Assembly (NCBI RefSeq): GCF_028389875.1
Contig: NC_084670.1
Location: 36,415,155-36,479,154, forward strand
Origin: Rhea pennata
Taxonomy: Eukaryota; Chordata; Aves; Rheiformes; Rheidae
Reading direction: 5' to 3'
DNA: 64,000 nucleotides
Under the pieces are notes generated by a model. The model saw only the letters and a program-made list of their open reading frames with translations, was not told the origin of the DNA and did not search any database. A program made the translations under genes and the position numbers. Shown here in pieces: positions 19,821-33,180 of the stretch (positions are counted from its first letter, which is position 1; the number at the start of each line of letters is the position of its first letter).

Positions 19821-22800
19821 AACTTTCACCAGTGTATCTCCTATTACTTACAAAGTCTAATTTATTAAAAGGGGTTGGTAACATTTATATTCGTAAAGGT
19901 GTGTCCTACCTTCAAAGTGATAAATGGGAACTCTAGAACATCACTGTGTATACGCAATACATTGTACAGTCAAAATAGTCCTCTTTTGACGGAAATGTAG
20001 ACAAATAACTTGTTGCTGGGAGACTAGTGAATGTGACACTAGACTGTGTGAATACTGAGTAATGTAAAATCAGCTAGTCTAAGGAAAATAAAAATAATCT
20101 GGAACAAGCCCAATACGTGAAATGTGTGATCCTAGAAGGTATTCTAAAGGACCGTACCTATTCTCAGACAAACTTCATTGCTTTAAAACTGGAATTTTAT
20201 GTGCTAGAATAAAAGAGCAGAAGAACCTTTGGAGAGCAGTAGTGGATTATGGTGGGGACTATGAGCCCCTGTTGTACCGGTGGAAAAGCAAGCACGTGCA
20301 TTAGCACAGGACCTTAGCAATGTTTTGCCTGAAATGCACTGTGCAATACTAATCATCTAGACTCCGGTTTGCAAAACTCCAGCACATGTGCTGAGAGTGA
20401 CTCCTAGCATAGTCTTGCTTTCACCAATCTATGATGCAGACAAACTTTGTCCTTTTAGTTTAGAAAGACAAGAGTTAAGATGGGATATGCCTGTTATCAA
20501 TCAATATATCAGCGGCCGAAGAGAAGAGCTGAAATTTAAAATACGCAAAAGATCAGCAGATGCTTCAGTTTAAAATGTAACCTGCAGATGTAGTGATTGA
20601 AGTAGTGGGAAATAAGACTCAACACAGTTGCGGTTCTTACAAACATACACTGATTTTTCTAATGGTGTTGAGACACTGAAGTTCAGCTTCCACTGAAATG
20701 TTTTTGAAATTTATATTAATAATTTAAAATAGAGAGAACTCTAAATACGGAACCATAAAACACAGATAAATAGAAGACCATTACACTAGCCATATTTGGA
20801 AGGTTATGTAGAGAGCACAAAACTCTAATCACAACAAAATCTAACTGTTTCAATGCTGTTTTGAAGCATATATTTCATATAACCTCAATGCTATCAAAAA
20901 GGCTGCCGCAAGACGGCACCACAGTATTTTGGGTGATGACATTACCGTGTCATAATAATGATTTTTTTTCTTCGTGTAAGTATAAAATAAAATAGCTGTG
21001 GATATAAGAAATGACCTTATTTGAAGACAATGTGTACAAGAAAGAATCTTTAATGCATTTTACTTATGGATTTTCTGCATTTCTATACAATTAAATACTT
21101 CATTCTGGACGAAGCTCTAGCCTGGGATGTGTTTCGTTCTGTCGTTTCTCTTTCTGTGGTGTGGACTACTTACAAAGGATTGTTTTCTTGGATACGTTCA
21201 TCAGAATAATTTTGATTTATATTTAAATCAAATAAGGTTGACTTCAAGTACCAATACATGAGGAACAAGAATTGTGTTTCAGTGAGGACAGTAAAATATG
21301 AGTTTGTTCCAATTTCAATCTATTTTAATAGGGGAGGAACCCAACTTTTGTTAAGAAACTAAACTTTTTATTTTAATCGTTACTGAATTGAGTTCGGCCA
21401 GGAACCCCAAAGCACCCTTACTTAGCCAGGCATCCCAGCCAGAGCTCCTGGGGTTTCAGTCAGCGCGCAACTGACGGATGAGACAGTAATCTGAAATTGA
21501 GACTTGTCAGTGGCTTTCCAGGGCTGCCAAGAAACTAGGTGGGCAAGCCAGCTTGAAACGGGCAAACGTCCAGGGAAAACCTGCCTGACAAGTCAGGCTC
21601 TTGCATAGCCTGCCTGGGCTCTCCAGAATTTTTTTAACATCTGCCTCTGCAGTATTTTTCAGTTTTACAGGTCTACATTCTCCGAAGAAAAACTGTGAAG
21701 TCAGGGAGTCTTTGGAGCGTGCTTCATCCCTAGGAATATTAAATAATAGCAAATAACAAATAAACTCTCTGCGACATGGCTTCCTTGCTATTTAGAACAG
21801 CTTTGAGTCTAGGTCTGTAAGACACAAGATCTAGAAATAAGTTATAAAGCTCTTGTACTGTAAAAGGAATGATAAAGAGTACATAATGTTTACAAGCTTA
21901 TTTTCCTTTTTAGCTGGTATTGGTTTTTTGTGATGGGGTAATTTCACGTTTATTTCCAAATACTGTAAGAAGTCTGTTGCTGAAAATGGGTTGTGCCACG
22001 GACCAGGCGTATATTTCACTGGGAATGGGAAAATCACACTCCGCAAGATCAATGTTTTAGATAATTCCATCAGATTATAAATGGCCAAGTCAAGAAACAC
22101 ACTGGGTATAGAAATATATATACATTTATATACATGTATACATCTAAACTGATTCTGTAGGATTAGTAATAAGACCAAGAACATAATTTAAGAATCTCGC
22201 CTCACTTGAGTCTAATAACAATTCTAAATTATATGCATCATAGGGTTCAGATGGGTGGTTTGGCTATGGATTCTCTCTGTTTTTTTTCTCACAGGAATGG
22301 CTATTCAGCGCCTCCTGCTGTGGACTAAACTCTCCAGTAAATTAGGTGCTTTATGTCTGTGGAATTTCTTATGCAGTATGAAGGAACCATTATGTGAAAA
22401 TAAGCATTTTACTTCTACGGTGGACTACAGCATAGGCTGAAAAATAGGCTTTTCTTCCCCTGCCCACTGAAATTAACCTGACCTGGTATTTAAATTGTTC
22501 CATTTCCATAAGCTTATTGGTAACAGAAGAGGGTTTTTTCTTTTTTTTCTTCCTTTTCTTATATTTTGTTTAATAAAAAGTGTGGTTTGTTGAAGGCAAA
22601 ATCGTTAAGAGAACTGGCGTGGAGAGATGAACACTTTGAATCTTTGGCTAACCGCAGCCAGCACGCAGCCCCATGAACGCTGAGGGGTTCGCAATGTCCG
22701 ATAGGTGCTGGCTGACCGGTGTTCATACAGTTTTCATCCTAATGAGAAGATATCTCTATCATTAAGAAAAAATTGCTCCTTTCTCCTCCAATTCTGTTCT

Positions 22801-23680
22801 AGTATTTCTTTTTTACAATACATTCATGGCATAGTCCCTCTTTCACCAAGCACAGTAGGGAAGCTCTGCATAGGATCTGCAAAGCAGAATTAGGTTGATG
22901 GCTTTGGGGTTGTCTACAAGGAGGCACCTGTGCACAGGCTCAGCTAAAAAGGCACTTTATAGCTCCAAAGAGCGTTCGTTAGCATCAGGATTTGCTGTAG
23001 GAGTTTGGGGCCTTCTTATGGTCATTGCTGTAAGTGGGAAAAAGCTTCCTTCTCTCCTTGCACAAGGGAAGACTTCTTACCACTAACACAGCCTAAACTA
23101 ATGTCCATCACTGTCTCATTATCCCCACTGTCGCCTAGTTATGTTCCTGGGACATTTCATTTATTTTCTAAATTTGCACTGCACCTCCATTCCCTCTGCA
23201 GAGCCAGGAGGTGAGGCCCAGGTAAAGTTGGAGCTTTCAAGCCTCTCTGATGGACATCAAGTCAGAGAGGAGAGCATTTCTGAAGAGCTTCCTTCTCCTG
23301 GGCTGTAAACCTGGAGATGTTTCTCCATCTGTGGTCATTCAAAGCCATGCCTTGCAGGTTCTGCTCCAAAATCCCAGGACACAGTTCCAGAGGCCTCAGG
23401 GTCCACCCAGCTGAGGGGAATGAAAGCAAAGACTCTCTCTCACTGCCACCAGGCACCTGAAAAACCTATCAGAAGTCCTGCCTTGGATTCACTGAGAGTT
23501 TATCAAACTGGAAATACGGAGTGAAATGTTTATGACCCAGCAAACTGGAATTTTCCCAATTAAATTTTTGCTTGGAAATTTTCTAGTTGCTTCTAGGCAA
23601 GATTCACTTTAGCATTAGACAATATGGACAGTATGGGGGAGGATAATTAGACAAAAGTTAGGGATCATCAAATAGCCTGC
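19821..23680. other. AT-rich arm-internal intergenic DNA
   Basis: No gene recognised. It is AT-rich, with a poly(T)/CTT-rich tract near 22531-22560 and scattered short open frames, all of which recur in the mirror at 27298-31158 without coding signatures. This inner part shows the highest identity between arms. Confidence 0.6.
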
Positions 23681-24767
23681 TTGCTTTGGTTTGCTCTTAA
23701 GCTGGTAACAACCTATGCAGTCTGAAGGAAGAGCAAAGGCTGATGTCTGAAGATATGAGAGGAAGACACAGACAGACATAGCATTCATTAACCCTATCTA
23801 TGTGCAAAAGATGCCAGTCTGAAATTGCTTTTAAACATGCCTACCTAATAGTCACTCATACTCAGAGTGAAAAATTTACTCCTAAGAGGTCCTCCACAAG
23901 AGTGTAGCTAGTGCCACATTCAGTTGCTCCTTAGCTCATTACTGTGGAGATAACATCTGTTACTGGTTTAATATATTTGTCTGTAATTGAAGTAAGCAGA
24001 TGATCTCTCAAACTACAGCTATGTACAAAAAGCTGATGACCTTTTTTAGATTACAGCATTATTTATTATAGCATTATCGACATATGCATACTATATGCTA
24101 AATATCATTTCTCTGCATGTACTACTATTTCCTGGTTCCTGGATGCTTTTTAGGGAAAAAAAAAAAAAAAAAAAAAAAAGGTAAGTTTAAATTTCAGTTT
24201 AGCTTCACATTTGGAGGTAAGCGTAGAGAAAAGGTCTGTATACAGGTGTAGTAAGCATTTAATAAACACATAGCCTCCCCATACCTTTGTTTCTTTCTGA
24301 GACAACGGACATAATTCCCTTAAAATGTTACATGTATTTTTTTAACCACTTAGAGCTCATCTGGAAGTGCCCGATGCCTTAAAAATACGCATGTTTATTT
24401 GTACTTTTTCTCTTTATATTTCCTACAGTAAGGGTAGAATACAGAAATGATCGGCATGGAAATAATCAGAGACTAAAGGCTACAGTGACCTTCTGCCTTC
24501 TTATGGGCACTGGATGCCTGAGAGCTTAGTGAAGAGCCAGGCCAGAAGGGAAAACATTGTTAAGTTTAACATTTTTCATTATAAGCCTATTTTGAAAAGA
24601 CCATAAGCTTCCTAAGCTACTAATGAATTTTTAAACAGAGAATTGGAAGGCATTAAGGAAACTGCTAAGCATTTCACACAGAGCTTTTAAGAGAGTTGCA
24701 ATATTACTGCAACTTGGAGTGACACCTAGAGGTGAGAAATCAGAAAAGCTAGTTATTTTTTCTTACG

Positions 24768-25150
24768 ATCACAGAATAGGTAAGGTTGGAAGGGACCTCT
24801 GGAGATCATCTAGCCCAACCCCTCTGCTCAAGCTGGGTCACCTACAGCACGTTAAACAGGGTTGCATCCAGGCAGGCTTCGATTATCTCCAGAGAGGAAG
24901 ACTCCACAACCTCTCTGGGCAACCTGGTCCAGTGCTCCATCACTCTCCCGGGAAAGAAATTCCTCCTCGTATTCAAGAGGAACTTCCTGTGGTTCAGTTT
25001 GTGCCCATCGCCTCTAGTCCTTTCGCATGGGACAACTGAAAAGAGTTTGGCCCCATCCCCTGGACACCCTCCCTTCAGCTACTGATAGACATTGATAAGA
25101 TCCCCCTCAGTCTTCTCTGGGCCGAGTCCCTTCTCCAGGCTAAGTCAGCC
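24768..25150 (-). mobile_element. CR1 LINE fragment in the spacer
   Basis: About 380 bp of reverse-oriented CR1 3' region: ggaagggacctctggagatc, then cagtgctccatcactctccc, and ending near cttctccaggctaa. It occurs only in the spacer. Confidence 0.9.
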
Positions 25151-25554
25151 GCGCTGAGCGCTGTGATGTGCCTTATGGCCCCTTTGGTGTGCCCCGAGGC
25201 CCTTCGTTTGCCCCACAGCCCTGCGTTTGCCCTCAGATGCCCTCAGGAGCCTTCAGGTCACATTTTGGGTTGCCCCCACGGCTGCTGTGTACTTCAGGGC
25301 CTTGTGTTTGCTCTGCAGCATGTGACAAAGTTCTCTGTTCAGCTTTCTCGTCTGCCGCAGAGCTTTCTGGGTGTGCCCCAGGGCCTCCTTTTGCCTTTTG
25401 GGGCTCCCAGAATCGTTCTGTTTGCTCTGCCATTGCTTTTTCTTGTTTGTTTGGTTTGCTTGTCGCACCCGCCGCTCTCCGTTTGTTCCGTTGCCCCCTG
25501 AACGCTCCCTTTGCCCCCGGTGCGCTCCAGGGCTCTCCCTTGAGCCTTCAGGAT

Positions 25555-26160
25555 GCTGCTCTCAGGAGCACGGCAGCCTCTGGGGCCCCGGCAGCCGCCG
25601 CTGGCTCCGCGGGCGCTGAGGGCCGCCACTCCTGCCCGCTTGCCGACGGGCGGCGGCTGCTGGCCCGGGCCGTGACGGCGGGGGCGGGGGCGGCGTGGGC
25701 AGAGGCCAGGAGCGGAGCCTTCGGGGCGAGGTGGCGCCGGGGCCGGTCCGGGCCGAGGGAGCTGCGGCCGAGCGCCGCCCGCGGGCAGCGGCAGGGCGGC
25801 TGCAGCGCGGAGGAGGTGAGCGGGGCCGGGGGGTGCGCGCTGCGCGTCCCGCGCCCGCCCGCGCCCATGGCAACGTCCTGGGCAAGGCGGCGCCAGCGGG
25901 GCGCGCTGGGGCCGGGGCTGGCGGTGCGCCGGGTCGCGGAGGGCGGCGGGAAAGGGGGCCGCGGGGGGAGGAGGGGGGCGCCCCGGGCCAGAGGGGAGCG
26001 GTGTCTGGGAGGGGGAGCAGGGATCCCAGGGGAAGCCCGAGGCAGGACCGCGGGGAGGGGGCGGGTGTCGGAACTGAGCCGGAGCCGGTGGCGGCAGGGG
26101 CCCGGACGGTGTTGGGGGTCGGGACGGGACGGGACCGCCGGAGGGTCAAACTTGGTCTCA
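25555..26160. promoter_or_regulatory. CpG island in the spacer, putative promoter
   Basis: Very GC- and CpG-rich, with GGGGCGGGG (Sp1-like) boxes near 25680-25695 and a CCATGGCAACG element at about 25865-25875 that resembles an X-box half-site. Transcription direction is unknown. A donor-like GAGGAG|gtgagc follows at about 25815. The arm genes start at the opposite, outer ends, so this island belongs to something else. Confidence 0.5.
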
Positions 26161-26191
26161 GCGGTGCTCTCGGTTGTGTGTCCATCCCTTA

Positions 26192-26252
26192 GCTACTGGA
26201 AGCTCAAGTGCATGGCACGCAGCCGTCAGGAAGGCAGTACAATGAAGAGGAA
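26192..26252 (+). other. Candidate short exon downstream of the spacer CpG island
   Basis: Acceptor-like tccatcccttag is followed by 61 nt and AAG|gtgtgt. It contains an ATG opening MARSRQEGSTMKRK. It lies about 375 bp after the donor-like site in the island. I do not recognise the product; it could be the 5' exon of a noncoding RNA. Confidence 0.25.
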
Positions 26253-27297
26253 GGTGTGTTAGGGTGGATTTTTTTGTTTGTTTTTTTAGGCTGGGAAATC
26301 AGTAAATGCCTTAAAAAGTCAGGAAGTTTTACAGAGGGTTGGTTGGTTGGTTTCTTTCTTTTAGTTCTGTTTTTCCTTTCTAGGTGAATTATGCTGACTG
26401 AAGTGCTGTGGGATGGGGGGGGGGGCAGAAGAGGGAAGGAAAAGGGACTGTTTCCTCCATTTCTCATACCTTCTTGGAGGAGACTTGAACTTCTGAAGTG
26501 CTTCAAAGAAGATTTTCTTTGTCACGTAGTAGTAGAATTCTGTTGTTTTAAATGGAGCCACAGTTATTCATTCCATTGAAAGATTGACCCAGAAGCCCAT
26601 ATTCGTTCAGTCAGGTAGGCAAATCTGCATTTTGGATGTGAAACCGGATGTTTGGAAGGTGTATCTGATGCAGAAAAACTTCCTGGAATTCTGATGGAAT
26701 TTTGACTTACTGGAATAGATGATCTGAATCAAAAAGGAATGAAACATCAGGCTTCCTAGCTCATGGAAGTGGGATTTTATGCACCCTTCTTCATAGTAAC
26801 AGTGTTTTTTTGGTAATTTTTTTTAATACATCCTGCAAGAACCTGTCTCCTATTGTGTATGGAAAGTGTTTTGTCTTACTTTCTGCAGATGTATTGATCC
26901 ATATTTGAATTGGGCTCTGTACACAGTAAAAATATTGCGGATAATCCTGTAACTCTTTCACAGTGTTGATCCCCAAATAGTATCATGGCATTGCTAGGTG
27001 TTGTGATCCTACTTAAATCGTGACATTTTGCAATTCTACCTGGTATAAGTGGATTTCTGAGGGGCATGATGTTGGATGCAGGTAGGAGTTTTTCTCTCTC
27101 TCCAGTTAATACTTTTCATTTCCCAGCTGATCGTATCTTTGTGGAGAGTCTAGGACCTCAGACTTCTATAATGTTTGGTATTTGTATATGTTACTACTTT
27201 TTATTTTTAATTTGTTATATGTTTTTAAAAATTGCTCGTTTTTGTTATTTATTTTCACCCTTTCCTCGTGCAATTCTTTATTTCACTATTTGAAATA
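26253..27297. other. Spacer remainder, no gene recognised
   Basis: T-rich and AT-rich DNA with short G and T runs. A perfect 6-bp stem with a 4-nt loop (AAATAG-CAGG-CTATTT, 27293-27308) sits across the palindrome boundary. Confidence 0.6.
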
Positions 27298-30200
27298 GCA
27301 GGCTATTTGATGATCCCTAACTTTTGTCTAATTATCCTCCCCCATACTGTCCATATTGTCTAATGCTAAAGTGAATCTTGCCTAGAAGCAACTAGAAAAT
27401 TTCCAAGCAAAAATTTAATTGGGAAAATTCCAGTTTGCTGGGTCATAAACATTTCACTCCGTATTTCCAGTTTGATAAACTCTCAGTGAATCCAAGGCAG
27501 GACTTCTGATAGGTTTTTCAGGTGCCTGGTGGCAGTGAGAGAGAGTCTTTGCTTTCATTCCCCTCAGCTGGGTGGACCCTGAGGCCTCTGGAACTGTGTC
27601 CTGGGATTTTGGAGCAGAACCTGCAAGGCATGGCTTTGAATGACCACAGATGGAGAAACATCTCCAGGTTTACAGCCCAGGAGAAGGAAGCTCTTCAGAA
27701 ATGCTCTCCTCTCTGACTTGATGTCCATCAGAGAGGCTTGAAAGCTCCAACTTTACCTGGGCCTCACCTCCTGGCTCTGCAGAGGGAATGGAGGTGCAGT
27801 GCAAATTTAGAAAATAAATGAAATGTCCCAGGAACATAACTAGGCGACAGTGGGGATAATGAGACAGTGATGGACATTAGTTTAGGCTGTGTTAGTGGTA
27901 AGAAGTCTTCCCTTGTGCAAGGAGAGAAGGAAGCTTTTTCCCACTTACAGCAATGACCATAAGAAGGCCCCAAACTCCTACAGCAAATCCTGATGCTAAC
28001 GAACGCTCTTTGGAGCTATAAAGTGCCTTTTTAGCTGAGCCTGTGCACAGGTGCCTCCTTGTAGACAACCCCAAAGCCATCAACCTAATTCTGCTTTGCA
28101 GATCCTATGCAGAGCTTCCCTACTGTGCTTGGTGAAAGAGGGACTATGCCATGAATGTATTGTAAAAAAGAAATACTAGAACAGAATTGGAGGAGAAAGG
28201 AGCAATTTTTTCTTAATGATAGAGATATCTTCTCATTAGGATGAAAACTGTATGAACACCGGTCAGCCAGCACCTATCGGACATTGCGAACCCCTCAGCG
28301 TTCATGGGGCTGCGTGCTGGCTGCGGTCAGCCAAAGATTCAAAGTGTTCATCTCTCCACGCCAGTTCTCTTAACAATTTTGCCTTCAACAAACCACACTT
28401 TTTATTAAACAAAATATAAGAAAAGGAAGGCAAAAAAAAAAAAAACCCTCTTCTGTTACCAATAAGCTTATGGAAATGGAACAATTTAAATACCAGGTCA
28501 GGTTAATTTCAGTGGGCAGGGGAAGAAAAGCCTATTTTTCAGCCTATGCTGTAGTCCACCGTAGAAGTAAAATGCTTATTTTCACATAATGGTTCCTTCA
28601 TACTGCATAAGAAATTCCACAGACATAAAGCACCTAATTTACTGGAGAGTTTAGTCCACAGCAGGAGGCGCTGAATAGCCATTCCTGTGAGAAAAAAAAC
28701 AGAGAGAATCCATAGCCAAACCACCCATCTGAACCCTATGATGCATATAATTTAGAATTGTTATTAGACTCAAGTGAGGCGAGATTCTTAAATTATGTTC
28801 TTGGTCTTATTACTAATCCTACAGAATCAGTTTAGATGTATACATGTATATAAATGTATATATATTTCTATACCCAGTGTGTTTCTTGACTTGGCCATTT
28901 ATAATCTGATGGAATTATCTAAAACATTGATCTTGCGGAGTGTGATTTTCCCATTCCCAGTGAAATATACGCCTGGTCCGTGGCACAACCCATTTTCAGC
29001 AACAGACTTCTTACAGTATTTGGAAATAAACGTGAAATTACCCCATCACAAAAAACCAATACCAGCTAAAAAGGAAAATAAGCTTGTAAACATTATGTAC
29101 TCTTTATCATTCCTTTTACAGTACAAGAGCTTTATAACTTATTTCTAGATCTTGTGTCTTACAGACCTAGACTCAAAGCTGTTCTAAATAGCAAGGAAGC
29201 CATGTCGCAGAGAGTTTATTTGTTATTTGCTATTATTTAATATTCCTAGGGATGAAGCACGCTCCAAAGACTCCCTGACTTCACAGTTTTTCTTCGGAGA
29301 ATGTAGACCTGTAAAACTGAAAAATACTGCAGAGGCAGATGTTAAAAAAATTCTGGAGAGCCCAGGCAGGCTATGCAAGAGCCTGACTTGTCAGGCAGGT
29401 TTTCCCTGGACGTTTGCCCGTTTCAAGCTGGCTTGCCCACCTAGTTTCTTGGCAGCCCTGGAAAGCCACTGACAAGTCTCAATTTCAGATTACTGTCTCA
29501 TCCGTCAGTTGCGCGCTGACTGAAACCCCAGGAGCTCTGGCTGGGATGCCTGGCTAAGTAAGGGTGCTTTGGGGTTCCTGGCCGAACTCAATTCAGTAAC
29601 GATTAAAATAAAAAGTTTAGTTTCTTAACAAAAGTTGGGTTCCTCCCCTATTAAAATAGATTGAAATTGGAACAAACTCATATTTTACTGTCCTCACTGA
29701 AACACAATTCTTGTTCCTCATGTATTGGTACTTGAAGTCAACCTTATTTGATTTAAATATAAATCAAAATTATTCTGATGAACGTATCCAAGAAAACAAT
29801 CCTTTGTAAGTAGTCCACACCACAGAAAGAGAAACGACAGAACGAAACACATCCCAGGCTAGAGCTTCGTCCAGAATGAAGTATTTAATTGTATAGAAAT
29901 GCAGAAAATCCATAAGTAAAATGCATTAAAGATTCTTTCTTGTACACATTGTCTTCAAATAAGGTCATTTCTTATATCCACAGCTATTTTATTTTATACT
30001 TACACGAAGAAAAAAAATCATTATTATGACACGGTAATGTCATCACCCAAAATACTGTGGTGCCGTCTTGCGGCAGCCTTTTTGATAGCATTGAGGTTAT
30101 ATGAAATATATGCTTCAAAACAGCATTGAAACAGTTAGATTTTGTTGTGATTAGAGTTTTGTGCTCTCTACATAACCTTCCAAATATGGCTAGTGTAATG

Positions 30201-31188
30201 GTCTTCTATTTATCTGTGTTTTATGGTTCCGTATTTAGAGTTCTCTCTATTTTAAATTATTAATATAAATTTCAAAAACATTTCAGTGGAAGCTGAACTT
30301 CAGTGTCTCAACACCATTAGAAAAATCAGTGTATGTTTGTAAGAACCGCAACTGTGTTGAGTCTTATTTCCCACTACTTCAATCACTACATCTGCAGGTT
30401 ACATTTTAAACTGAAGCATCTGCTGATCTTTTGCGTATTTTAAATTTCAGCTCTTCTCTTCGGCCGCTGATATATTGATTGATAACAGGCATATCCCATC
30501 TTAACTCTTGTCTTTCTAAACTAAAAGGACAAAGTTTGTCTGCATCATAGATTGGTGAAAGCAAGACTATGCTAGGAGTCACTCTCAGCACATGTGCTGG
30601 AGTTTTGCAAACCGGAGTCTAGATGATTAGTATTGCACAGTGCATTTCAGGCAAAACATTGCTAAGGTCCTGTGCTAATGCACGTGCTTGCTTTTCCACC
30701 GGTACAACAGGGGCTCATAGTCCCCACCATAATCCACTACTGCTCTCCAAAGGTTCTTCTGCTCTTTTATTCTAGCACATAAAATTCCAGTTTTAAAGCA
30801 ATGAAGTTTGTCTGAGAATAGGTACGGTCCTTTAGAATACCTTCTAGGATCACACATTTCACGTATTGGGCTTGTTCCAGATTATTTTTATTTTCCTTAG
30901 ACTAGCTGATTTTACATTACTCAGTATTCACACAGTCTAGTGTCACATTCACTAGTCTCCCAGCAACAAGTTATTTGTCTACATTTCCGTCAAAAGAGGA
31001 CTATTTTGACTGTACAATGTATTGCGTATACACAGTGATGTTCTAGAGTTCCCATTTATCACTTTGAAGGTAGGACACACCTTTACGAATGTAAATGTTA
31101 CCAACCCCTTTTAATAAATTAGACTTTGTAAGTAATAGGAGATACACTGGTGAAAGTTGGACATACACACACACACATACATATATAC

Positions 31189-31379
31189 ATGTTATATATA
31201 TAAACAGAATCGCGCCGCACAGAATGGTTGCGATTGGAAGGGACCTCTGGAGATCAGCTAGTCCAACCCCCCTGCTCAAGCAGGGTCACACCAGGCACGT
31301 TGCCCTGCACCCCATCCAGACAGCTTCAAGGGTAGAGACTACGCAACGTCTCTGGGCAATCTGCTCCAGTGTGCTGATG
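31189..31379 (-). mobile_element. CR1 LINE 3'-end fragment, right arm
   Basis: Mirror of 19600-19790, with the same flanking ATATAT/CACA microsatellite. Confidence 0.88.
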
Positions 31380-31503
31380 CCCTCACAATAAACAAGTCTT
31401 TATGGAGCCAAAGCTCTCGTGACTGAATCAGGCCCAGAGAAGCAGGCAGCATACAACTAAAACAAAACATCACGGAGCTGGAGTCAGTCTTCAGAAGCTC
31501 ACA

Positions 31504-33180
31504 CTAGTTGGCACCAAGGAACGTTCCAATTTCCTTCTTCATTTCCTAAAAAAGAAAGAATACAGGGCAACTAGGTGTGCTGAAACCATCACAATGTCTT
31601 TTTAGCCCCTCTGGCTTTAGAGGCACCCCCACGTGTCCCAAGCAGAGGAAGAGAGGGAGCCTGGATCAGCAGTGCTTGCAAAAAGTGTGCTGAGGAGAGA
31701 CATCCTCTTTGTCAGGTGTGCGAGACGGGATGGAGACGAGCAGGGCTTAGGAGAAGGGACCTCCTCTTCTCAAGGCAAACTGCAGAGGCACAACCAATTT
31801 TGCCTCCTGGCTCTTGAACGTGAAGCCGGAATTTCTGGCCTATCTAGCACCAGCCGAGGCAGAAATCTCCCTTTGTGCGCAATTCAAGACGCTCGCACGT
31901 GCTAGTCTAGAAGAGTTATGGTGGCGGCACTAAAGAAAAATCTCTTCCCAGCTCCTTATGATGCTTGCCTGCCGGCAAGGGGAGGAAGGGGTAGTGACAA
32001 ACGGAGACCAGGGCCCTTCTTTCACAGCCCCCTCCCCAAGGAGAGGCCCGACAGAAAAGCTGTTCACAACTTCCAGGGTGAACTGCTTTGAAAGGGCTGT
32101 GTGCGTGCAATCCCTTGTCTTCCGGCTCGGTCTTAGCCCTGCTGAAACTGCCAACAGCCATGCCAAACGCAACAACGGCTTTGCAGCATGCACCGCGTTC
32201 TCCCAGGCAGAGATGAACCACTCCGATATTACACGGACTACTATGCGGTAAAGAGACGAAGATTGAGATGAAGACACGATACCCACACTGTACCCGTGCA
32301 GGAGCGGTGTAACAGCGATCGGAAGTGCCGTGAGAAATACTACTTCTATTAACTGAGTCTTGTCGTCGTCTTGTCGGTGCCGGAAAATACACTGGCTGAG
32401 CATAACATGTAGTTTTTCCCGGTGAAAGATGCTGAACTTCTTTGTTATCCCAGCAGCAGCACTCAGCAGTTGCTGAAGGAGGAAGGGAGACAAGACAAGT
32501 GCAAGAGCGCATGAGCTCTTTCAAACAGGCTCTGGGTATCGTCAGTAACTAAACCAGGACAGTCTAACACAACTCGCATCCTGCTTTCTTTTTCTGCAAA
32601 ATACAATACGAGTGAAACTTCAAGAACAAAACTACAGATTGCACTGGATTTTGGGGGGAAAGAAATGGGTGAATTGGTCCTACCTCCGAGGGAAAAAGCA
32701 AGCCTTAGGCTGTGTTACAAGCCTAGCATTGTGTTACTTCCCAGTCTATCCCATGAACGATCCTAACGGCAAAGCAACTTCTTCCAGAACAGCAGCAACT
32801 GCTGTGGCCCAGTGCACAGTAAGGGGTAGAGGCTGCCGCAGCAAAGTCACGACTGCATTTGATTAGATCGTACTGCTGCAGTATGAGGCACTGTTTGGGA
32901 GAGAGGCCACAGGTCTCCTGGAAATGCTGCGGACAGCTGCAAACAGGAGCCTCCCCAGCTCCTTCTCTTGACCCAGGAGCTGCCTACATGTGTACAGCCG
33001 TGCTGGCAGAACAGCTCAAGTGTCTGAAGCAGATCAGGAAGCAAAGGCAGAGCGGTCAGCTCGAACCTACCCTTAAACAGACGTGAGTCTCATTCTCCTC
33101 GCTGGATGGGAATCTCCTCCTCTTCTCTGCTAGGCTGACTGACGGTGATGCGTTGCTTCTGCGTTTTCTGCTTGATACAG
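31504..33180 (-). CDS. ATAD2: Right copy: C-terminal exons
   Basis: Exons 33071-33180 (basic, RKRRS and KRRRF), 32344-32472 (SQCIF RHR, with Phe where the left has Tyr) and 31504-31545 (ending GAN, stop). Splice sites match the left copy. Confidence 0.8.

Larger units (their letters stand above)
1..23680 (+). repeat. Left arm of a giant inverted repeat (palindrome)
   Basis: The whole segment reappears as its reverse complement at 27298-51214. Matching features pair by coordinate sum: 22705+28273=50978, 18486+32493=50979, 10117+40863=50980, 3671+47543=51214. The inner edge is sharp at 23680. The arm starts before the window, because base 1 pairs with 51214 and no end is visible. The change in sum from about 50980 to 51214 comes from one extra 226-228-bp unit in the right-arm exon array plus a few small indels. 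Differences elsewhere are sparse by eye. Confidence 0.97.
23681..27297. other. Unique spacer of the palindrome
   Basis: A 3617-bp single-copy spacer between the arms. It holds a poly(A) tract near 24154-24179, AT-rich DNA to 24767, a CR1 fragment (24768-25150), a pyrimidine-rich low-complexity stretch with recurring tttgcccc/cagg motifs (25152-25550), a CpG island (about 25555-26160), a candidate short exon (26192-26252) and AT-rich DNA to the right edge. No conserved protein-coding exon was recognised. Confidence 0.9.

Noticed and set aside
22255..22440. Small open frames in the AT-rich inner arm
   Set aside because: Short, no splice or family evidence; they recur in the mirror only because the arms are identical.
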